Below, one piece after another: positions 33,945-41,328 of a DNA stretch of 64,000 bases. Under the pieces are notes generated by a model. That model made no database searches, had not been told where the DNA came from, and was given only the letters and a program-made list of their open reading frames with translations. Positions within the stretch are counted from its first letter, which is position 1; every line of letters begins with the position of its first letter. Position numbers and translations under genes: made by a program. The stretch comes from Mesorhizobium escarrei (lineage in GTDB: Bacteria > Pseudomonadota > Alphaproteobacteria > Rhizobiales > Rhizobiaceae): positions 147,148 to 211,147 of the forward strand of contig NZ_CAKXZT010000168.1 in the NCBI RefSeq assembly GCF_935825525.1. Direction: 5' to 3'.

Positions 33945-34226
33945 TTGACCGACTGGATCGAGATCCTGAAAGAACAGACCGCCACCGGCGACCAGATGAG
34001 CCGCGAGGTGCCGCAAATGCTTGCCAATCCCGACATCAGCGAAGCGCAAGTGAGGACGCTGTTCTCGGCGCTCGAAAAACAGGCGGAATTCGTCGAGAAG
34101 CTGCGCATGGCGCTGGAGAAATTCGGCCATGATTTTTCGGTGATCAAAGCGGCCGAGCGGCTTGAGGAGCGCTATGCCGACCTTGCGGCCTCGGTGGCGG
34201 AAAAGCTGAAAGCGATGCGGGAATAG
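33945..34226 (+). CDS. Small alpha-helical protein of unknown function
   Basis: A 93-residue acidic protein beginning at TTG 33945, nine bases after AAGGAGAT. The sequence is almost wholly helical by composition (for example LFSALEKQAEFVEKLRMALE and ERLEERYADLAASVAEKLKA), with no signal peptide, cysteine or membrane segment. The good ribosome site and the codon usage support a real gene. I do not recognise a family. It ends seven bases from the convergent TMEM175-like gene. Confidence 0.6.
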   Translation: MTDWIEILKEQTATGDQMSREVPQMLANPDISEAQVRTLFSALEKQAEFVEKLRMALEKFGHDFSVIKAAERLEERYADLAASVAEKLKAMRE

Positions 34227-34232
34227 GCAGAC

Positions 34233-34808
34233 CTATTTTTCGAGCAGCCTCTCGAACCGCCTGTCCGGTACGAACCAGATCATGGCAACCAGCACATAGA
34301 GCGCGACGCTGATCCATTGATTGACGAAGGTCAGCGGAATGGCGGCGATGTAGAGGATCAGCGAGATCTTTTCCTTGCGGTCGGTGCCTACCGCTCTGGC
34401 GAAGGCAGTGTCGTTGCCATGCAGCCGATGCAGCATGACGACCAGAATGAAGTAGGCGGCCGCGCAAAGCGCCAGGACAACACCGTAAATTGCGACAGGC
34501 ACCGGCGCGAAATGGTTTTCACCCATGAAAGCGGTGGTCACGGGCATCAGCGACAGCCAGAACAGCAGATGCAGATTGGCCCACAGCACGCGGCCATCCA
34601 CCTGCTGCACGGTGTGAAACATGTTGTGCAGATTGTTCCAGTAGATGCCGACATAGATGAAGGACAGCACGTAGCTGAGAAAAGTGGGCCATAGAGGTGC
34701 CAGCGCGGAAAACTCCGCGCCATGCGGCACCTTCAATTCCAGCACCATGATGGTGATGATGATGGCTATGACGCCATCGCTAAATGCCTCGACCCGGCCC
34801 TTGCCCAT
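34233..34808 (-). CDS. TMEM175 (DUF1211) family potassium channel-like protein
   Basis: A 191-residue membrane protein with about six hydrophobic helices. Helix 1 carries the TMEM175 signature GRVEAFSDGVIAIIITIMVL (RxxxFSDGVxAI), which lines the pore of bacterial TMEM175 channels, and there are further segments LSYVLSFIYVGIYWNNLHNM and LLFWLSLMPVTTAFMG. Bacterial members are leaky K+ channels that work as tetramers. The start ATG is at 34808. Nothing nearby suggests a physiological partner. Confidence 0.88.
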   Translation of the reverse strand: MGKGRVEAFSDGVIAIIITIMVLELKVPHGAEFSALAPLWPTFLSYVLSFIYVGIYWNNLHNMFHTVQQVDGRVLWANLHLLFWLSLMPVTTAFMGENHFAPVPVAIYGVVLALCAAAYFILVVMLHRLHGNDTAFARAVGTDRKEKISLILYIAAIPLTFVNQWISVALYVLVAMIWFVPDRRFERLLEK

Positions 34809-35098
34809 GGATTCTTCCTACCAATGCGCTGAAGTTTAAGGATGATTTCGCGCGGCGCCACCGGCAAAACCGCTAAATCTATCAGGAGCAACTCCGGGAA
34901 GGGACCACATGGCGCGAAAGCGGCGTTAGCGTCACGATTCCCGGACAAACGGACCTCGAAATGATTGCCATGACGCGCGATAACGAGCTCGGCACCGACC
35001 GGAAGCTCTACCACAGCGCCTCCTCGCCGATCAACTACAGGGGGGCGATCAGCAACAGGGACCGATCAGCAACAGCGGGAAGGTGAGTGCGGCCATCG
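34809..35098 (+). other. Intergenic region with a possible coding remnant
   Basis: From about 34926 to 35075 the plus strand reads GVSVTIPGQTDLEMIAMTRD followed by NELGTDRKLYHSASSPINYRG with codon usage like a gene, but with no clear start or ribosome site and no family that I recognise. It may be the remains of a gene cut by rearrangement, or chance. Nothing else is visible in the gap. Confidence 0.3.
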
Positions 35099-36154
35099 TC
35101 AATCGCTGTCGCGCGCGATCAGCTCCAGCGGCCAGACCTCACGGATGATCCGCGCGCCGTCGGGGCCGGCGAAGGCCGGGATCGACGCCAGCAATATTTC
35201 GGCAAGCCGCCGTCCCATCGGCTCCAGGGAAGGGCGGAAACCGGTCAGTGCCGGTGAAAAATAGCGGCAGAGCGGCGTCTCGACGATGACGATCACCGCA
35301 ATGTCGTGGCCCGGCTTTATGCCCATCTCGGCCAGCGCCTTGCAGCCGCCGAGCGCCATCGCGTCATTGTTGAAGATGATGGCGGTCGGCGGGTCCTTCG
35401 AGCGCATGACCTGCGGCGTCACCGCGTTGCCGCCGGCCTCGTTGATGAAGCCTTTCGCGATCAGCCCGGGGTCGACCTCGATGCCGTGCCTCCGCAAGGC
35501 CTTGCGATAGCCGGCCAGGAACAGATAGCCGAAATTGAGGTTGAGGGACGGGCGGATGGCGGCGATGCGGCGATGGCCGCGTGCCACCAGGCGGTCGACC
35601 GCGTCCGCCCCGGCTTTTTCGAAGTCGAGGTCGAGCGACGGATGGGTCTTGCCGCCGGAGCGGCTGCGGCCGAGCGTCGCGAACGGGAAGCCGACCCTGG
35701 TCAGGTAATCGATGCGCTCGTCTTCGCGACGCGTATAGGCCAGCACCACGGCGTCGGCCCGACGCGTCTCGACCACCCGGCGCAGGCGCTCCTGCTGGTA
35801 GTCGCCCGGCGCGCCCATCACCACGATCAGGTCGAGCCCGCTTTCGGCGAGTTTCGCCTGCAGTCCGGTCAGGAACGGAATGAAGAACGGTTCGCCATAT
35901 TGCTGGTCGCCCGGATGCGGCTGCAGCATGAAGGCGATCGACTGGGTGGCGCCGCGCCGCAGGCTGCGGCCGGACTGGTTCGGCGAATAGTTCAGCTTTG
36001 CCGCCGCATCGAGCACGCGCTGGCGGGTGTCGGCATTGACGTCGGCACGGCCGTTGAGCGCGCGCGACACGGTGCCGATCGAAATGTTCAGGTGACGCGC
36101 AAGGTCGTGGATGCTGGACGCCAAAGGACGGTTCTCCCCTTGCTTGGCTATCAT
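35099..36154 (-). CDS. LacI family transcriptional regulator
   Basis: A 351-residue repressor with helix-turn-helix SIHDLARHLNISIGTVSRAL (residues 14-33) followed by NGRADVNADTRQRV and the hinge NYSPNQSGRSLRRG, then a sugar-binding effector domain. It is divergent from the second CUT2 operon, and CGTAAACGTTTACG palindromes of the kind bound by LacI/GalR proteins lie between them (36234-36261), so it most likely represses that operon and perhaps itself. The GTVSRAL recognition helix is the common LacI type that binds such sites. Confidence 0.9.
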   Translation of the reverse strand: MIAKQGENRPLASSIHDLARHLNISIGTVSRALNGRADVNADTRQRVLDAAAKLNYSPNQSGRSLRRGATQSIAFMLQPHPGDQQYGEPFFIPFLTGLQAKLAESGLDLIVVMGAPGDYQQERLRRVVETRRADAVVLAYTRREDERIDYLTRVGFPFATLGRSRSGGKTHPSLDLDFEKAGADAVDRLVARGHRRIAAIRPSLNLNFGYLFLAGYRKALRRHGIEVDPGLIAKGFINEAGGNAVTPQVMRSKDPPTAIIFNNDAMALGGCKALAEMGIKPGHDIAVIVIVETPLCRYFSPALTGFRPSLEPMGRRLAEILLASIPAFAGPDGARIIREVWPLELIARDSD

Positions 36155-36204
36155 CGGCCGCTCTTCAGGCCAAGCTAATCAAGGTGATTTTCGCGAGCGG
36201 CCAA

Positions 36205-36261
36205 TTGACATTCTACGCCTTCGGGTGTGTTCTCGTAAACGTTTACGGCAAAACGTTTACG
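36205..36261 (+). promoter_or_regulatory. Promoter and LacI-type operators of the second CUT2 operon
   Basis: CGTAAACGTTTACG at 36234-36247 is a perfect 14-base palindrome, and AAAACGTTTACG follows at 36250-36261, giving two overlapping operator-like sites with the CG centre typical of LacI/GalR binding. TTGACA at 36205-36210 with TGTTCT 17 bases later (36228-36233) is a plausible sigma-70 promoter reading toward the dehydrogenase gene, so a bound repressor would cover its transcription start. Confidence 0.7.
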
Positions 36262-36320
36262 GCCATGCTGTGAATGCCGTGACGGTCGGTCTGGAGGGCC
36301 GAGCGGAGGAGGAGCGCTGG

Positions 36321-37349
36321 ATGATGAATGTCGTCCTGGTCGGCTGCGGAGCGATGAGCAAGCACTGGCTCGATGCGGCGAGGCAGATCGACGGGCTCGC
36401 TATAGTCGGCCTTGTCGACCTCAATGCCGACAGGGCGAAGGCGAGGGCGCGCGAATATGAGCTTGCCGGCGCCATTGTCGGAACCAATCTTGACGCCGTG
36501 CTCGACCAGACCAAGCCCGACGCTGTGTTCGACGTGGTGGTCCCCGCGGCCCGGCGCGAAGTCGCGCTTTCGGCCTTTGCCCATCACTGCCATCTCCTGA
36601 CGGAGAAGCCGCTGGCCGACAGCCCGGAGAACGCACGCGCCATCGTCGAGGCTGCCCGACGTACCGAGCGCGTGCACGCTGTCGTCCAGAACCGCCGCTA
36701 TGTCGCGAACGTCAGGCGCATCAGGCGTTTTCTCGATTCCGGCGCCATAGGTGCGCCAACCAGCATCCACGCCGAATTCTTCGTCGCGCCGCATTTCGGC
36801 GGGTTTCGCGAGGAGATGCGCCATGTCCTGCTGCTCGACATGGCGATCCATACTTTCGACGCCGCCCGCTACATGGTCGGCGCTGCACCGGCCAGCGTCT
36901 ACTGCCAAGAATGGGAGCCGGTCAATTCCTGGTACCGGCAGGGATCGTCGGCCACCGCAATCTTCGAGCTCGGCGGCGGCAAGCTGTTCACCTATGCCGG
37001 CTCCTGGTGCGCCGACGGGTTTCGCACCAGTTGGGAGAGCACATGGCGCATCGTCGCCGAGCACGGCAGCCTGGTCTGGGACGGTGAGGATGGGCTGAGG
37101 GCGGAAGTCGCACGGCCTGTCCGTGAAGGCCTGTTCGATCGCACAGAGCCGCTCACTGTGCCGCCGCTCGATCCGAGAGACCGCATCGGCGGCCATCTCG
37201 GCATCATCCAGGATTTTGTGCGCGCCGTCGAAACCGGCAGCGAGCCGGAGACGCGCGGCGCCGACAACATCAAGAGCCTGGCCATGGTCTTTGCCGCGAT
37301 CGAAAGCGCCGAAACCGGGCGCCGGGTCGCGATCGCACAGGAAGGGTGA
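36321..37349 (+). CDS. Gfo/Idh/MocA family dehydrogenase
   Basis: A 342-residue NAD(P)-dependent oxidoreductase. The Rossmann loop is VVLVGCGAMSKHWLDAA, the family lysine is in HLLTEKPLADS, and the substrate-binding domain has QNRRYVANVRRIRRFLDSG and LLDMAIHTFDAARYMVG, in which His and Asp are catalytic. The start ATG at 36321 follows GGAGGAGCG; the upstream part of the open frame is not conserved. It opens the second sugar operon and is coupled to the isomerase gene, whose start is two bases after its stop. The substrate is probably a sugar or polyol brought in by the downstream transporter. Confidence 0.87.
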   Translation: MMNVVLVGCGAMSKHWLDAARQIDGLAIVGLVDLNADRAKARAREYELAGAIVGTNLDAVLDQTKPDAVFDVVVPAARREVALSAFAHHCHLLTEKPLADSPENARAIVEAARRTERVHAVVQNRRYVANVRRIRRFLDSGAIGAPTSIHAEFFVAPHFGGFREEMRHVLLLDMAIHTFDAARYMVGAAPASVYCQEWEPVNSWYRQGSSATAIFELGGGKLFTYAGSWCADGFRTSWESTWRIVAEHGSLVWDGEDGLRAEVARPVREGLFDRTEPLTVPPLDPRDRIGGHLGIIQDFVRAVETGSEPETRGADNIKSLAMVFAAIESAETGRRVAIAQEG

Positions 37350-37351
37350 GG

Positions 37352-38257
37352 ATGCCAAACCCGCTTCTCGACATCAGGATCGGCACCATGGTGCGGGCCA
37401 ATCTCGATGACCCGGCCGCCTATATCAAGGCGATCCTGCCGCTCGGCTTCGAGAGCATCCAGCCCTTCTTCTGGCAGACGCTGGGCGGCAAGGATCTGCC
37501 ACGGTTGGCCGGCCAGATCCACGAAGCGATCGGCGACGCCGACGTCGTCGTCTCCTCACTCGGCGTCTTCGGCAATCCGCTGGAAAGCGGCGATTCCGAT
37601 CGCGGCGTGCTCGAGGCTTGGGAAACACTCATCGACCATGCGCATCTGTTCGGCACCTCGATGGTCAGCGGCTTCACCGGTCGCCTCCGCGGCAAGCCGC
37701 TGCCCGACAGCCTGCCGCGCTTCCGCGAGGTCTGGGGACCACTGGCCCGGCGCGCCGCCGACAAGGGCGTGCGCATCGCCTTCGAGAATTGCGCGATGGA
37801 CGGCAACTGGGCTGATGGCGACTGGAACATCGCCCACAACCCGGACGCCTGGGAGTTGATGTTCAACGAATTGCCCGATGACAATCTCGGCCTGGAATGG
37901 GAGCCCTGCCACCAACTCGTCTACCTGATCGATCCGATCCCGCAGATCCGCAAATGGGCGCCGCGCATCTTCCATGTCCACGGCAAGGACGCGACGGTGC
38001 GCTGGGACGTGATCCGCGAGCATGGCGTGTTCGGCCGGCTGCCGTTCGTGCAAATGCGCACGCCTGGCTTCGGCGACAGCGACTGGACGCGGGTGATCAG
38101 CGAATTGCGGCTGGCCGGATACAAGGGCGCCATCGACATCGAAGGCTGGCACGACCCGGTCTATCGCGGCGACCTTGAGATTACAGGGCAAGTGCGGGCG
38201 CTGGACTATCTCAAGCAATGCCGGGGAGGTGCGACGTATCTGCCGAACCCGGCGTGA
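37352..38257 (+). CDS. Sugar phosphate isomerase/epimerase family TIM-barrel protein
   Basis: A 301-residue xylose-isomerase-like TIM-barrel protein. Landmarks are IQPFFWQTLGG, VVVSSLGVFGNPLES, RIAFENCAMDGNW (Glu ligand), GLEWEPCHQLV (Glu/His), FHVHGKDATV (His) and AIDIEGWHDPVY (Glu), which together make a divalent metal site. It probably isomerises or dehydrates the keto-sugar made by the preceding dehydrogenase. The start ATG at 37352 follows GGGTGAGG; GTG 37346 is an alternative. A palindromic repeat separates it from the binding-protein gene. Confidence 0.85.
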   Translation: MPNPLLDIRIGTMVRANLDDPAAYIKAILPLGFESIQPFFWQTLGGKDLPRLAGQIHEAIGDADVVVSSLGVFGNPLESGDSDRGVLEAWETLIDHAHLFGTSMVSGFTGRLRGKPLPDSLPRFREVWGPLARRAADKGVRIAFENCAMDGNWADGDWNIAHNPDAWELMFNELPDDNLGLEWEPCHQLVYLIDPIPQIRKWAPRIFHVHGKDATVRWDVIREHGVFGRLPFVQMRTPGFGDSDWTRVISELRLAGYKGAIDIEGWHDPVYRGDLEITGQVRALDYLKQCRGGATYLPNPA

Positions 38258-38261
38258 GGCT

Positions 38262-38312
38262 AATGCATGTCGCGCAAAAGTGTGCAGCGGTTTTGCGACA
38301 ACGACATGCATC
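38262..38312 (-). repeat. Half copy of palindromic repeat family 1 inside an operon
   Basis: ATGCATGTCG/CGACATGCAT arms around the sequence that includes GTGTGCAGCGGTTTTGCG. This is the second half of the elements at 11182-11285 and 62362-62465, inverted, and it lies between the isomerase and binding-protein genes. As an RNA hairpin it could separate expression of the enzyme and transporter parts of the operon. Confidence 0.75.
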
Positions 38313-38406
38313 AAACAGGGAGCCGGCCAGCGAAGCATTGCGGCGAGAAGCCGAAGCATTCGTCGAAGACCCCTCGGCTTGCGAGGGACAAAGGGAGGAT
38401 AAGTGC

Positions 38407-39420
38407 ATGAGCATCACGATGAGAAGGACAGTTCTGCGCGCGACCGTCGTGGCGGCCGCCACGGCGCTCGCCGCCGCAATCTCCACATTGCCTGCCCAGG
38501 CGCTCGATGCCCAGTGGTGCAAGGACGTCCACATCCGCTTCTTCGTCGGCGGCGCCGAGGGCGACGCCTTCGGCACCATCGTCTACAATGGCGCCAAGCA
38601 GGCCGAGGCCGATCTTGGGCCGAAGGTCGACTACATCTTCTCCCAGTGGGATGTCGAGAAGATGGTGCAGCAATTGCGCGAGGCCGTCGCGGTCAAGCCC
38701 GGCGGCATCGCCATGATGGGCCACCCGGGCGATGCTTCAATCATGCCGCTGGCCGAACAGGCGCACAAGGACGGCATCAGGATGATGTACCAGAACGTGC
38801 CGGTGCCGAAGGTCACGGCAGCGTTCGGCGGCGGCTATGTCGGCGCCCAGCAGGAAGAGCAGGGCCGCGCGCTCGGCGCCGAGGCGTTCAAGCTGGCCGG
38901 GCTCAAGGCCGGCGACAAGGCGATCATGATCGGCCCGTTCGAGAACGAGAGCCGCGGCGCGCGCGAGCGCGGCACGGTCGCCGCCCTGAAGGAGGCGGGC
39001 GTCGAGGTTATCCAGCTCTCCTCGCCGCCGAGCGGCGAATGGGCTTCCGACCCTAATCTGGCCATTCCGGTGATTACCGCAGCACTCCTCAACAATCCCG
39101 ACGTCAAGGCGGTTGGCTATCCCGGCGGACAGATGCTGGGCAACGTCCCGACTTACATGCAGGCGGCGGGCAGGAAGGCGGGCGATATCTTCAATTTCGG
39201 TTTCGACACCAGCCCGCAGATCGTCGAGGGCTTCAAGGGTGGCTGGGTCCAGCTGACGGCCGACCAGCAGCCGTTCCTGCAGGGTTATCTGCCGATCCTC
39301 AGCCTCTGCCAGCAGGTGGTGCTTGGCCTGGCGCCAATGAATGTCGACACCGGCGCCGGCTTCGTCACGCCCGACAATTACGAGATCGTCGCCGAGCTCG
39401 CCAAGCAGGCGCTGCGCTGA
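38407..39420 (+). CDS. Periplasmic sugar-binding protein of a CUT2 ABC transporter
   Basis: A 337-residue Peripla_BP_4 protein with a Sec signal peptide (MRRTVLRATVVAAATALAAA, cleaved near AQALDA). The ligand-binding fold is seen in IRFFVGGAEGDAFGTIVYNG, GGIAMMGHPGDASIMPLAEQ, IGPFENESRGARERG and ADQQPFLQGYLPILSL. Two cysteines, in AQWCKD and LSLCQQ, may form a disulphide. The start ATG at 38407 follows GGGAGGATAAG. It is followed after 55 bases by the ATPase gene. Confidence 0.9.
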   Translation: MSITMRRTVLRATVVAAATALAAAISTLPAQALDAQWCKDVHIRFFVGGAEGDAFGTIVYNGAKQAEADLGPKVDYIFSQWDVEKMVQQLREAVAVKPGGIAMMGHPGDASIMPLAEQAHKDGIRMMYQNVPVPKVTAAFGGGYVGAQQEEQGRALGAEAFKLAGLKAGDKAIMIGPFENESRGARERGTVAALKEAGVEVIQLSSPPSGEWASDPNLAIPVITAALLNNPDVKAVGYPGGQMLGNVPTYMQAAGRKAGDIFNFGFDTSPQIVEGFKGGWVQLTADQQPFLQGYLPILSLCQQVVLGLAPMNVDTGAGFVTPDNYEIVAELAKQALR

Positions 39421-39475
39421 CCTTTAACACGGCTGCCGGTCTTCCGACCGCAGCCGGAACCAAGTGAGGATCGCC

Positions 39476-40269
<794 letters not shown>

Positions 40270-40273
<4 letters not shown>

Positions 40274-41319
40274 GCAAGACAATGGAGCCCGATCTGCACG
40301 AGCCGTCCGCAATCTCCGGTCCCGGCAATCCCCGGAAAGAGTGGAAACACCCATCCGATCACTGGATGCGCGGCTTCATCCTCGACAACCGCGCCGCACT
40401 CGGCACGCTTGCCGTGTTCGTGGTGATGATGACGGTGTTCATGATCGCCAACCCGACCGTCTTCACCACTTGGTACCTCTACAGTTCCGTGCTCACCACG
40501 CTGCCGGTTGCGCTGTTCGTGGTGGTGCCTCTGGTCTTCGTCGTCACCTGCGGCGAGATCGACCTGTCGTTTCCGGCGACGATGGGTTTTGCCTCATGGG
40601 TCTTCGCGCTGGTCGTGCAGGCCGGCTACGACCCGTTTCTCGGCATCGCCGCCGCCATTGCGACGGGCACGTTGCTCGGCTTCCTGGTCGGGTCGCTGGT
40701 CGTCTATGGCGGGCTGTCGTCGCTGATCGCCACGCTCGGCATGAACTTCCTGCTGCGCGGCCTGATCCAGATCATCAACGAAGGCAAGGCGACGGCGCTG
40801 ACCAGCCTTGCCGACAGCTGGGCCTACAAGATCTTCTCCAGCCAGCTCTACGGCATCCCGGTGCAGATCTTCTGGGCCATCGGCTTCGTCGTGCTGTCGG
40901 CGCTGCTCTACAACAGGCATCGCTTCGGCGCGCAGGTGAAGGTGGTCGGCGACAATCCCGACAGCGCCCAGCAGATGGGCATCGACGTCAAGCGCGTGCG
41001 GGTGAAAGTGTTCGTCTTCGTCGGCATCGGGGCGGCGATCGCCGGCACCTTCTCGGTGATGATCAACTTCACCTGGTGGCCGACGGCCGGCGACGGCTAT
41101 TTGCTGCCGGTGCTGGCATCGGTGTTCGTTGGCGGCACGCCGACCTGGGGCGGCGTCGGCACCGTGGTCGGCGGCGCCATCGGCGCCGTCACCGTGTCGT
41201 TCATCCAGACCGGCGTCGTCGCGGCAGGCCTGAGCGGCTTCTATGTCCAGTTCTTCAACGGGCTGATCATCATCCTGTCGCTGCTCGGCCACAAATGGAA
41301 CCAGGCGCGGTATCGGTGA
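40270..41319 (+). CDS. CUT2-type sugar ABC transporter permease
   Basis: A 349-residue BPD_transp_2 family permease with about ten membrane helices. Landmarks are the VVTCGEIDLSFPATMGFASW motif, SSLIATLGMNFLLRGLIQII, the ATPase-contact loop VKVVGDNPDSAQQMGIDVKR and VFVGGTPTWGGVGTVVGGAI. Its start overlaps the ATPase stop. It is the last gene of the second LacI-controlled operon, ten bases before the convergent uvrD stop. Confidence 0.92.
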
Positions 41320-41328
41320 GGGGGATAC

